44,559 nucleotides of DNA from assembly GCA_002361355.1 (NCBI GenBank), contig DESQ01000039.1:1-44559 (forward strand), read 5' to 3'. The position numbers and the translations under genes are program-made. Each line of letters begins with the position of its first letter. Position 1 is the stretch's first letter. Shown here in pieces: positions 16,011 through 24,241 of this stretch. The stretch comes from Lachnospiraceae bacterium UBA3310. Its GTDB lineage: Bacteria; Bacillota; Clostridia; Lachnospirales; Lachnospiraceae. The notes beneath the pieces were generated by a model, which was not told the origin of the DNA, made no database searches, and worked only from the letters and a program-made list of their open reading frames with translations.

Positions 16011-17094
16011 ACAGACTCTGCATCCGGCGGCAGAGAGTCTGCCAGTTGCCGTGTCCCAGTCCTGCGGTATCGCCGAGCCAGTATCTGTGCGTGCCATCCA
16101 GGTTGATGAGCGTAATTTGATAGTGGCCGAAGAAAGGCAGTTTCTTTGCGGGAGGATTCATGATGACCTGCTGTATGCGGTTTACGCTGTACATGGCATG
16201 GTCGATCTGCAGCATATTACCAGTAAAGGCAATCTTTTGCGGACAGGAAGTGTGCAGCACAGCGTTGACGAGCAGGGCCCAAAGCGCGCGGCACAACAGG
16301 AAGAGGCTGCAAAAGGAAAGCAGTGTGGAGCCGTACCCTATGAATGTAAGGAGTGCAGAGCCGTTGTCATACTGGGGAGGAAGGAATAGCATCCGGTAAA
16401 ACAGCCAGAGGGATATGAAAAAAACCGCCGCACTGAGTATGCACAGGAGAGCCAGACGGCGCAGCATGCGGTGCCAGAGCTGTTTGGGGTCTATCGCCAT
16501 TTCCGCTGTATTTTGAAAGGCGTTCATTATCATTTTTGTCTTATCAGCTTCATCGAGCTGTTCCGTGCGGTTTACCCGTGTGAGAAGCTGCATTACCCGA
16601 TTCAGGTCTTTTTCACTGTATTCGTAGAGCCGGTATTTGATTTCTTTTCCGGCGGCGTTTTGAAAAATCAGATAGCGTTTGCGGAAAACCCAGCCGACAT
16701 AATGGAAACCGACGAAGGATTCCACGGTATGCGGACGGATAAAATCTGTCAGAGCGAGGCTGTCCGTATGGCGTATGCGCCGGATGGTTACGGTATCGCC
16801 TGACAACGTAACTTTCGTGCGGCGAAAAACACAGCGAATGATTGTGATAATCAGGGCGGTAAACATGACGTTCGGCCATTCGAGAAATATATGCAGACAA
16901 TAAAGGAGCGGCATCAGGAAGTAGCGGTACCGCATATCCATGTCGGTCAGTGACCATAATAGCGTCAGGAGAAATTTAAAAGCGTAAGACAGAATACAGA
17001 GCCCAAAACCCCAGATTAAGGTATGGATGATGATAAATTCGGGGATCATAAGGGGGCTGCCTGTGACGCTGTGGTTATCTTTAGACTGGTTCAT
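15976..17094 (-). CDS. Polytopic membrane protein with PH-like segments
   Basis: 372 residues. Two membrane helices near the N-terminus are followed by a soluble beta-rich part (FVGFHYVGWVFRKRYLIF). A second pair of helices comes near residue 230 (LALLCILSAAVFFISLWLFY), then a second similar soluble part (HYQITLINLDGTHRYWLG). The helix-pair plus beta-domain pattern, twice, resembles bacterial PH-domain (YcxB/YdbS-like) membrane proteins, but I cannot name a family with confidence. It is divergent from the operon at 17225 and overlaps the end of the acyltransferase by 35 bases. Confidence 0.6.
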   Translation of the reverse strand: MNQSKDNHSVTGSPLMIPEFIIIHTLIWGFGLCILSYAFKFLLTLLWSLTDMDMRYRYFLMPLLYCLHIFLEWPNVMFTALIITIIRCVFRRTKVTLSGDTVTIRRIRHTDSLALTDFIRPHTVESFVGFHYVGWVFRKRYLIFQNAAGKEIKYRLYEYSEKDLNRVMQLLTRVNRTEQLDEADKTKMIMNAFQNTAEMAIDPKQLWHRMLRRLALLCILSAAVFFISLWLFYRMLFLPPQYDNGSALLTFIGYGSTLLSFCSLFLLCRALWALLVNAVLHTSCPQKIAFTGNMLQIDHAMYSVNRIQQVIMNPPAKKLPFFGHYQITLINLDGTHRYWLGDTAGLGHGNWQTLCRRMQSLFISSPAKLTYR

Positions 17095-17224
17095 AGCGGT
17101 GTCCTTTCATCTGTTGTTGTGTTTATGATAGTAAAGTATATCTTATGCGGGTTTGAATTGCAATCGGCGGGGGAGTATGTTACGCTAGTGGATGTATGGA
17201 GAGATGTGCCGAAACGGAGGCACA

Positions 17225-17599
17225 ATGACAGGAGAATGGATTTTAACTGTGGATAACGGCCTGCTGTGGGCTGTTACAGCGCTGTTACTTCTGCTTGCCG
17301 TTCTGGCAGTGGTACGGCATGACCTTACTTATCACACGGTAAGGATTTATAACTGGGACGGCAAAAGGTACCGTTTCTTAGGCAGAGAGCGGCTGCGGAA
17401 GAGAAATGACACATATGTCGTAAATATGCGCGAGAGGAAGGGGGACGCCTCCTATACCACCATATATCTGCTTCTGGCATCTGCAAAATTTGTGAGAAAA
17501 CACCGTTACGAAAATCTGCTGTTACACGCGGGAAAGACCGAAGTGTGGATGCCGGTGGAGGGAAGAATGCGGGTGGAAGTGCTGTATGCCCACCGATGA
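17225..17599 (+). CDS. Small membrane-anchored protein of unknown function
   Basis: 124 residues. An N-terminal membrane helix (GLLWAVTALLLLLAVLAVV) is followed by a basic soluble domain (RHDLTYHTVRIYNWDGKRYRFLGRERL ... VEVLYAHR). Start at ATG 17225, five bases after ACGGAGG. It is the first gene of a same-strand run to 24092, 29 bases before the glycosyltransferase. A one-mismatch copy of the TGACA palindrome lies at 17407. No known family recognised. Confidence 0.6.
   Translation: MTGEWILTVDNGLLWAVTALLLLLAVLAVVRHDLTYHTVRIYNWDGKRYRFLGRERLRKRNDTYVVNMRERKGDASYTTIYLLLASAKFVRKHRYENLLLHAGKTEVWMPVEGRMRVEVLYAHR
17407..17420. repeat. One-mismatch palindrome in the small membrane protein gene
   Basis: TGACACATATGTCG, encoding NDTYV. 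Confidence 0.5.
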
Positions 17600-17628
17600 A
17601 TGCGGGAAGCGGAGAAAGGACAGGAAGC

Positions 17629-18642
17629 ATGATCACAGTCAGTCTGTGCATGATCGTTAAAAATGAAGAACGGATTCTGGCCAGATGTCTGGACAGCCTG
17701 AAAGGTCTGATGGATGAGATTATTATTGTGGACACGGGTTCTACAGACAGGACGAAGGAGATCGCGGCAGCGTACACGGATCGGATCTATGATTTCGCCT
17801 GGACGGGAGACTTTTCGGAGGCGAGAAACTTCGCTTTTTCCAAAGCGGAGATGGCGTATATTTACTCGGCGGATGCGGACGAAGTAATGGATGCGGAAAA
17901 CCGGGAAGCGTTTCTGCGGATGAAACAGGCGCTTCTGCCTGAAATTGAGATTGTGCAGATGTATTACGCCAACCAGCTTTCAAACGGAACGATCTACAAC
18001 TATGATAAGGAACTTCGCCCCAAACTTTTTAAGAGAAACAGAACGTTTCGGTGGCAGGGAGCAATCCATGAACAGGTAAGCATTACACCTGTTATTTATG
18101 ATAGCGAGATTTGTATTCAGCATCTGCCGGAGGAGAACCACAAGGACAGGGATCTTGCGGCTTTTGCGCGGCTTGTGGATGTGGGAGAACCTCTGGACAA
18201 AAGACTGCACAATATCTATGCCAAGGAACTCTTCATTTCTGGGGAAGCACAGGACTTTTTGACGGCGCGGGCGTTCTTTCAGGCTTCCTGCGCGGATGAG
18301 AAGCGGGGGCAGGACGAGCTCATGGAGGCGGCCTGCGTGGCGGCAAGAGCGGCGAGAATCGCCGGGGATGTGCCGGATTTCTTCAAGTATGCCATGAAGG
18401 CGGTAGCCGCCGGCGGATGTGCGGAGATTTGCTGTGAACTGGGGAGTTTTTACATGGAAAGACGGGATTTTGACGAGGCCGTCGTCTGGCTGTATAATGC
18501 GGCTTATGAGACGGAGAGCGTTTTGAATATCCACAGCGGAGGCGATCTGCCGCTTCGGGGGCTCGCCAAATGCTATCAGGAACTGGGGAATGAGCAACAG
18601 GCGGCGGAATATACCCGGCTTGCGGCGGAGTGGAAAGTGTGA
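17629..18642 (+). CDS. Family 2 glycosyltransferase with helical repeat tail
   Basis: 337 residues. The N-terminal GT-A domain begins VSLCMIVKNEERILARCLDSL and has IIIVDTGSTDRTKEIA, the WTGDFSEARNFA segment and the metal-binding DADE near residue 86, the typical form of TPR-linked family 2 glycosyltransferases. The C-terminal half (from about 190) is helical and TPR-like (CELGSFYMERRDFDEAVVWLYNAAYE; LAKCYQELGNEQQAAEYTRLAAEW). It probably transfers a sugar to a protein or glycan in the cytoplasm; donor and acceptor are unknown. Start at ATG 17629, preceded by AGGAAG. The next gene follows after 20 bases. Confidence 0.85.
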   Translation: MITVSLCMIVKNEERILARCLDSLKGLMDEIIIVDTGSTDRTKEIAAAYTDRIYDFAWTGDFSEARNFAFSKAEMAYIYSADADEVMDAENREAFLRMKQALLPEIEIVQMYYANQLSNGTIYNYDKELRPKLFKRNRTFRWQGAIHEQVSITPVIYDSEICIQHLPEENHKDRDLAAFARLVDVGEPLDKRLHNIYAKELFISGEAQDFLTARAFFQASCADEKRGQDELMEAACVAARAARIAGDVPDFFKYAMKAVAAGGCAEICCELGSFYMERRDFDEAVVWLYNAAYETESVLNIHSGGDLPLRGLAKCYQELGNEQQAAEYTRLAAEWKV

Positions 18643-18662
18643 GACAGAGGGGAGAAAGCAAC

Positions 18663-19715
18663 ATGAAATGGGAAGAAAATGTGCGTAAGGTGGTGCCTTA
18701 CACACCAGGAGAGCAGCCACAGAAGGCGGGCATTATCAAATTGAATACCAATGAAAATCCTTATGCGCCGGCGCCGGGGGTGGCGCGCGCCATGGCAGAA
18801 CTGGATGCAGAGCGGCTGCGCCTGTATCCTGCTTTTCCGGAGAAGACCGATCTGGCAAAGGCGCTTGCGGCGCACTATCATATCGGCACAGATCAGATTT
18901 TTATCGGGGTGGGTTCGGACGATGTGCTGTCCATGATCTTTATGACCTTTTTCCAGTCGGACAAGCCTGTCTTTTTCCCGGATATTACTTATTCCTTCTA
19001 TGATGTGTGGGCGGATGTGTATCGGATTCCCTATGAGACGAAGGCGCTGGACTCGGATTTCCTGATTCGTCCGGAAGATTACAAACAGCCAAACGGCGGC
19101 GTGATTTTTCCCAATCCGAATGCGCCGACGGGTGAGGTGATGCCCCTTACTATGGTGGAGGAGATTGTGAAAAATAACCGCGATGTGGTGGTGGTCGTGG
19201 ACGAGGCGTACATTGATTTTGGCGGGATAAGCGCCCTGCCTTTGATAGAAAAGTACGATAATCTGCTTGTGGTGCAGACTTTTTCCAAGTCCCGATCTCT
19301 GGCCGGCATGCGAATCGGTTATGCGATGGGACAGCCGCAGTTGATTCGTTATCTGAATGATGTGAAGTATTCTGTCAACTCTTATACAATGAATACCACG
19401 GCGCTGGTGCTGGGTGTGGAAGCGGTGCTGGATGAGGCGTATTTTGAGAATTGCTGCAAAAAGATCATGGAAACCAGAGGGAGAGCGGAGGAAGAACTTG
19501 CAAAACGGGGCTTTGTCTTTCCGAAATCCTGCGCCAACTTTATCTTTGCTTCCCACAGGAGTGTGCCGGCACGGGAGATTTTTGAAAAATTGAAGCAAAA
19601 TGACATTTATGTCAGATGGTGGAACAAGGAGAGAATTGAAAATTATCTGCGGATCACTATCGGCACGGACGAACAGATGGAGGCGCTTTATCGGGCGCTC
19701 GACCAGATTGTATAA
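18663..19715 (+). CDS. hisC: Histidinol-phosphate aminotransferase-like PLP enzyme
   Basis: 350 residues, class I/II aminotransferase. Visible motifs: IKLNTNENPYAPAPGV at the N-terminus, the substrate segment NPNAPTGEV, VVDEAYIDFG, the PLP-binding lysine in TFSKSRSLAG (about residue 208) with AGMRIGY, and a C-terminal LRITIGT. This is the HisC pattern, converting imidazole-acetol phosphate and glutamate to histidinol phosphate; related enzymes act on aromatic amino acids. Start ATG 18663, after GGGGAG. No other his gene is nearby, so the physiological substrate is inferred. It carries a TGACA palindrome at 19601. Confidence 0.82.
   Translation: MKWEENVRKVVPYTPGEQPQKAGIIKLNTNENPYAPAPGVARAMAELDAERLRLYPAFPEKTDLAKALAAHYHIGTDQIFIGVGSDDVLSMIFMTFFQSDKPVFFPDITYSFYDVWADVYRIPYETKALDSDFLIRPEDYKQPNGGVIFPNPNAPTGEVMPLTMVEEIVKNNRDVVVVVDEAYIDFGGISALPLIEKYDNLLVVQTFSKSRSLAGMRIGYAMGQPQLIRYLNDVKYSVNSYTMNTTALVLGVEAVLDEAYFENCCKKIMETRGRAEEELAKRGFVFPKSCANFIFASHRSVPAREIFEKLKQNDIYVRWWNKERIENYLRITIGTDEQMEALYRALDQIV
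19601..19614. repeat. TGACA-N4-TGTCA palindrome, site 3
   Basis: TGACATTTATGTCA in the hisC-like gene, encoding NDIYV. Confidence 0.7.
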
Positions 19716-19788
19716 GTATATTAACGAGAAGGAAATCGTATATTACAAATAAGAGAGAAGAGCCAAACAGGAAAGGAAATATAACAGC

Positions 19789-20289
19789 ATGGAAAGTTTA
19801 GCGGTGGCATTTGCCAATACTTTAGGAAGATATGTGAGCAAGGAGATTGTGGTTTTTGTGATTTCCATGATACCGATTTTGGAGCTTCGGGGCGGCCTGA
19901 TTGTCTCCAAGCTCTTACAGGTGCCGATTACCACAGCGATTCCGCTCTGTATCATCGGCAATATCATTCCGATTCCGTTCATCCTGTTGTTTATCAAACA
20001 GGTGTTTAAATGGCTTAAAAAGATACGCATTTTCCGTGGTATTATTGAGAAGCTGGAAAACCGTGCCATGAGCAAGAGCGACAATATCAAGCGGTATGAA
20101 TTCTGGGGTCTGGTACTCTTCGTGGGCATTCCGCTTCCAGGTACGGGCGCATGGACGGGATCCCTGATCGCTGCGCTTTTGGACGTAGATTTCAAAAAGG
20201 CGATTCTGGCGGAACTTTTGGGTATCGCGATCGCTACGGTGATCATGTCTTTCCTTTCCTACGGGCTTCTGGGAGCGCTTTTGGGGTAA
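19789..20289 (+). CDS. COG2426 / small multi-drug export family membrane protein
   Basis: 166 residues with four or more hydrophobic helices. It has the family's signature segments MIPILELRGGLIVSKLL, IGNIIPIPFILLFI and GLVLFVGIPLPGTGAWTGSL, as in the Sm_multidrug_ex family. Transport function has been suggested for the family but the substrate is not known. Start ATG 19789, with GAAAGGAAA upstream. It lies between hisC and the GH20 gene, 26 bases before the latter, in the same transcription direction. Confidence 0.8.
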   Translation: MESLAVAFANTLGRYVSKEIVVFVISMIPILELRGGLIVSKLLQVPITTAIPLCIIGNIIPIPFILLFIKQVFKWLKKIRIFRGIIEKLENRAMSKSDNIKRYEFWGLVLFVGIPLPGTGAWTGSLIAALLDVDFKKAILAELLGIAIATVIMSFLSYGLLGALLG

Positions 20290-20315
20290 GGAAAAGCAAG
20301 GCGGGATCTTGACGG

Positions 20316-23111
20316 ATGGAATCGGGAATGAAGGATAAAAAGGATAAGAAAAAATATATGCTGGCGGGTGCGGCCTTTGCGGTGATTCTGGCGGCGGCAG
20401 GGCTGATTGGCGTATTGCTTAAGGGACAGCATTTCGGGGACGATAATCCAAATCTGGCTCTGAAAAGAGGCGTGAAGGCCACCTGTGACAGCGTGGAGCA
20501 GGAGGCGTTGTCCGCAGCGATGGCCATCGACGGAAACGATACGGATCGCGCATCCCGCTGGTCAAGCGAAAATAACAGGGAGGATGCAACCCACTATATG
20601 CAACTGGAATTTCCTGAAGAAATTTCAGTTTCTTTTGTTGTGCTGAAATGGGAGCGGGCAAATGCGGTCTCCTATTCGATTCAGAGTTCTGCGGACGGGG
20701 AGGTCTGGCAGACGCTGCAAAGATTTGAGACGGCGCCGGAGACCCTTCGGCAGGAGATTGTTCTGGAGGAGGCTGTGAACACGCGCTTTCTGCGGCTTTA
20801 TGTCTCTGCAGTGTCAAAGGAAGAGGCGGATTTTTCTGATCTTTACCAGAACGTATCCCTCTATGAGTTTGAAGTGTATGGGGACAAGCCTACGGCTTAT
20901 AAATTAGAAACACCCGTTATTGAAACAACGGCGGACGGGACGCGGCAGTTGGCATCACCGGAGGCTCCCGAAGGATTTCGGGTCAGCCTGATCGGCGCGG
21001 ATTTGGAACAGGTGATTGGTGGGGATGGCAGGGTCTATGACACCATCCAGGATAAGGAAGTGACTGTTGGCTATCTTGTGGAGGATTTGCGGGGGCGGGA
21101 GGAGACGAGAGAGGTTTCCTTTACGGTGGAAGTGCCGGCGGCACCGGATGTATCCGCTGTCGGTGGCGGGGCGGCAGATGATGAGGCTGGTTGGGGAATT
21201 AGTGAACGGCCTGATTGGGTGATACCCTCCATTGCGGAGTGGAGTGGAGGTAAGGGAGTTTTTTACCTGGAAAAGGAATCGCGCATTATCGTGGGCAGTG
21301 ACGATCAGGCGCTGTGGGATGTGGCGATGCTTTTGAGTGAATACTGCGAAAAACAAAGTACTTTTCGGACGGGTCTGGCTGTCTGCAGGGGGACAGAGAA
21401 GGATGCCGTGTCGGGAGATTTCTACCTGGGCTATGCGGAAACGGAAAACGGCCTGGGGGAGGAAGGATATACCTGCGATATAACTGACAAATGTGTCATA
21501 AAGGCGGAGACAGCCACAGGCATCCGCTGGGGAACTGTCACAATGATGCAGATCCTGTTTACAGCACAAAGATATGGCGCGCCGCAGGGGCGGATCCGGG
21601 ATTATCCGTGTTATGAGGTGCGGGGCTTCGGCATTGATGTGGCGAGAAAAGCGGTGTCGTTAGACACTCTTTATACCATAATGGAAACCATGTCCTGGTA
21701 TAAGATGAACGATTTGACAATCCACTTAAATGATAATGAAATCCTTGCCACCAGCGGCCTTGCGGATTCGGCAGAGCATGCCATGACCGCGGAAAGCGCA
21801 TTTCGTCTGGAATCTTCCCTGACGAACGGTGAGGGGAAGGCGCTGACCTCTGAGGAGTATGCTTATACGAAGGAGGAGCTTGCACAATTTATCGCCGCGG
21901 CGAAGACCTACGGCGTGACGGTAGTGCCTGAAATCGACACCCCGGCGCATTCTCTTTCGATTACCAAGCTGTACCCGGCGTATGCCCTGCGTTCTTCCAA
22001 CGAGTCGGTGGATCAGATTGACTTGGGGAATGAACAGGCTGTTGCGCTGGTGGAAGAGCTGTGGCAGGAGACGCTGGCGGAGGATACAGGCGCATTCCGG
22101 GAGGCGGAGATTGCAGGCATTGGTATGGACGAGTATTATGGCGATGGAGAGCAGTATCGGCAGTATCTCGTGAGAATCAACGATCTGGTACAGAAATCCG
22201 GCAAGACCGTTCGGATCTGGGGGAGTCTCAGCAATATGGGCGGTACGACCAAACCGTCTCCCGAAAATCTGCAAATGAACATCTGGAGTACGGTGTGGGC
22301 GGATCCAAGAGAAATGTACGAGGACGGCTATTCTTTGATTAACATGCAGAACAATCACCTTTACATCATACCGGGGGGCGGTTATGACCGTCTGGACATC
22401 AGGGAACTGTATGAGAACTGGGCGCCAAACAGGTTTTATGACTACAACCGGATTGAGACGATACCCTCCTATTCCCCGCAGATGTTAGGGGCTTCCTACA
22501 TGATCTGGAATGATATGAGCGGCAGCCTGGATGTGGGGATCAGCGAATATGATTTGTATGAACGGTTTATGGAGCCGCTTGGCGTTTTGTCTGCCCGTCT
22601 GTGGGGCGCAGACAGGTTGGAGGCTTTACTGGAAAAAGAAGCGGAATCGCTGGAGAGTCTGGGAGCGTCGGGTGAACAGCTATTTTCCCATAACGGGACA
22701 GAGGCGGCAGAGCCGCATTACCGGATCGATATGAAGGTATATTTGGAGACTGATGGCGAAAAGGAGCAGATCCTTGCGGAGGGAGACTGCCCTTACGACA
22801 AGTGGGCTTTCTATGCGGCGGAACCGGGGACGGGGAAGGTGGGTTTTACCAGAGAAGGAAAGACATATACGTTTGACTATACGCTGCCAAGAGGCGAGTG
22901 GGTCAATCTGACGCTGGAAGGCAGATCGGGAAAGACGATCCTCTATGTGGACGGGAAAGAGGAGGACAGTCTGGGAAGCGATGAACCCTTCAAAGAGCAT
23001 GCTACCTTTGTGTTTCCCTTACAGAGAGTGGGCAGGCAGACGGGGCAGTTTCAGGGGAAGCTGGAGTTAGAGAATGAGTTTGATTCGGACGGAGAAATGC
23101 CGCTACGTTGA
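20316..23111 (+). CDS. Surface GH20 beta-N-acetylhexosaminidase with accessory domains
   Basis: 931 residues. A lysine-rich N-terminus and one membrane helix (MLAGAAFAVILAAAGLIGVLL) export or anchor it. Residues 45-190 resemble a discoidin (F5/8 type C) carbohydrate-binding domain (DRASRWSSENN). Then come the GH20 N-terminal domain and a TIM barrel with YEVRGFGIDVARK, HLNDNE, PEIDTPAHS and the catalytic Asp-Glu pair in GIGMDEYY (about 605-606). The last 150 residues resemble a LamG/concanavalin domain. It should release terminal GlcNAc or GalNAc from glycans or peptidoglycan fragments. Two starts are possible, 20316 or ATG 20328; the second has a GGGA site. A TGACA palindrome is at 21485. Confidence 0.87.
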   Translation: MESGMKDKKDKKKYMLAGAAFAVILAAAGLIGVLLKGQHFGDDNPNLALKRGVKATCDSVEQEALSAAMAIDGNDTDRASRWSSENNREDATHYMQLEFPEEISVSFVVLKWERANAVSYSIQSSADGEVWQTLQRFETAPETLRQEIVLEEAVNTRFLRLYVSAVSKEEADFSDLYQNVSLYEFEVYGDKPTAYKLETPVIETTADGTRQLASPEAPEGFRVSLIGADLEQVIGGDGRVYDTIQDKEVTVGYLVEDLRGREETREVSFTVEVPAAPDVSAVGGGAADDEAGWGISERPDWVIPSIAEWSGGKGVFYLEKESRIIVGSDDQALWDVAMLLSEYCEKQSTFRTGLAVCRGTEKDAVSGDFYLGYAETENGLGEEGYTCDITDKCVIKAETATGIRWGTVTMMQILFTAQRYGAPQGRIRDYPCYEVRGFGIDVARKAVSLDTLYTIMETMSWYKMNDLTIHLNDNEILATSGLADSAEHAMTAESAFRLESSLTNGEGKALTSEEYAYTKEELAQFIAAAKTYGVTVVPEIDTPAHSLSITKLYPAYALRSSNESVDQIDLGNEQAVALVEELWQETLAEDTGAFREAEIAGIGMDEYYGDGEQYRQYLVRINDLVQKSGKTVRIWGSLSNMGGTTKPSPENLQMNIWSTVWADPREMYEDGYSLINMQNNHLYIIPGGGYDRLDIRELYENWAPNRFYDYNRIETIPSYSPQMLGASYMIWNDMSGSLDVGISEYDLYERFMEPLGVLSARLWGADRLEALLEKEAESLESLGASGEQLFSHNGTEAAEPHYRIDMKVYLETDGEKEQILAEGDCPYDKWAFYAAEPGTGKVGFTREGKTYTFDYTLPRGEWVNLTLEGRSGKTILYVDGKEEDSLGSDEPFKEHATFVFPLQRVGRQTGQFQGKLELENEFDSDGEMPLR
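21485..21498. repeat. TGACA-N4-TGTCA palindrome, site 4
   Basis: TGACAAATGTGTCA in the GH20 gene, encoding TDKCV. Confidence 0.7.
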
Positions 23112-23186
23112 GGAAGGTGCGTGAGGCGGTTTGGGAAACGGGTGAGCGGCAGCAGTGGAAGCTGGGAAAGAGCAGGGATAATTCGG

Positions 23187-24092
23187 ATGGAAGCATACAC
23201 AGATTTTGCACAGGTGTACGATGAGCTGATGGACGATACCCCCTATGAGGAGTGGTGTGAGTTCCTGATGAATCTGTTTCGGAAATACGGGGTAGACGAC
23301 ATCTCCAGAGAGAAGGGCAAAAATGACACAAATGTCATTTTGGATGACGGGACAGGAGAGAACGCGCAGATGGACGGGGGCGGGGAAATGGCCGGGAATC
23401 TCAGTCAGGAGCGCAACTCGGTTCTCGACCTGGGCTGTGGGACAGGCACGTTGACGGAATTGCTCGCCCAAAAAGGATATGACATGATCGGTGTGGACAA
23501 TGCGCAGGAGATGTTGCAGATTGCCATGGAGAAGCGGGAAAGATCAGGGCTGGATATTCTCTATCTCCTGCAGGATATGCGGGGATTTGAGCTTTACGGC
23601 ACGGTGGGCGCGGTGGTCAGCGTCTGCGACAGCCTGAATTACCTGCTGGAGGAGGAAGACATTATAAAGACCTTCCGGCAGGTCAATAATTATCTGTACC
23701 CGCAGGGCATTTTTGTCTTTGATTTTAATACGGTTTATAAGTATGCTGATGTGATCGGCGACGCCACCATTGCAGAAAACCGGGAGGACTGCAGCTTTAT
23801 CTGGGAAAACTATTACCATGAGGAGCAGGAGATCAACGAGTACGACCTGACGGTTTTCGTGGCGGAGGAAAGAAATGCGCAGGGGCTGGTGTTCCGGCGG
23901 TTTCAGGAGGTACATTATCAGCGGGGTTACCGTCTGGAGCAGATGCGGGAGTTCCTCATAAAAGCGGGGCTTGATTTTGTGGAGGCTTTGGATGCAGACA
24001 CCCATGGGGGAGTGACAGACGAGAGTGAGCGGGTCTATGTGGTAGCGCGCAAGGGAGCGGAGACGGCAGCGAACCAGAAGGTGGAGAGCTGA
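23187..24092 (+). CDS. SAM-dependent class I methyltransferase with an inserted segment
   Basis: 301 residues. It begins YTDFAQVYDELMDD, a common N-terminus of this family. The SAM-binding motif is VLDLGCGTGTLTELLAQKG with the acidic GVDNAQEML loop. Between helix one and that motif there is an extra polar stretch of about 35 residues (from ISREKGKNDTNV to LSQERNS), rich in Gly, Asn and Asp. It is not expected in the family and contains a TGACA palindrome at 23324. The rest (QDMRGFELYGTVGAVVSVCDSLNYLL) is typical. Start ATG 23187, with AGGGAT upstream. The methyl acceptor is unknown. Last gene of the run that begins at 17225. Confidence 0.8.
   Translation: MEAYTDFAQVYDELMDDTPYEEWCEFLMNLFRKYGVDDISREKGKNDTNVILDDGTGENAQMDGGGEMAGNLSQERNSVLDLGCGTGTLTELLAQKGYDMIGVDNAQEMLQIAMEKRERSGLDILYLLQDMRGFELYGTVGAVVSVCDSLNYLLEEEDIIKTFRQVNNYLYPQGIFVFDFNTVYKYADVIGDATIAENREDCSFIWENYYHEEQEINEYDLTVFVAEERNAQGLVFRRFQEVHYQRGYRLEQMREFLIKAGLDFVEALDADTHGGVTDESERVYVVARKGAETAANQKVES
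23324..23337. repeat. TGACA-N4-TGTCA palindrome, site 5
   Basis: TGACACAAATGTCA with longer arms (AAAATGACA/TGTCATTTT), in the unusual inserted segment of the methyltransferase gene. Confidence 0.75.
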
Positions 24093-24110
24093 GAGTGTGA
24101 ATATGGCACG

Positions 24111-24229
24111 CTTAACTCGAACAAAAAGTGCAGATAACCGCAAAAATAATTCTGGTCATATTGTATTTAAAGATTGGATACGCTATACTTAACTCGAACA
24201 AAAAGTGCGGGTAACCGCAAATATAATTC
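24111..24229 (+). promoter_or_regulatory. Promoter bracketed by two 42-bp direct repeats
   Basis: Copies at 24111-24152 and 24188-24229 agree at 39 of 42 bases, 77 bases apart. Between them are TTGTAT (24161-24166) and TATACT (24184-24189), 17 bases apart. Copy 2 starts in the -10 and covers the start site; copy 1 lies upstream of the -35. Each copy contains TGCGG-N4-CCGCA or a one-mismatch form. They look like paired operators for the ATPase gene at 24242. Confidence 0.6.
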
Positions 24230-24241
24230 AAGAGGGCGCGT

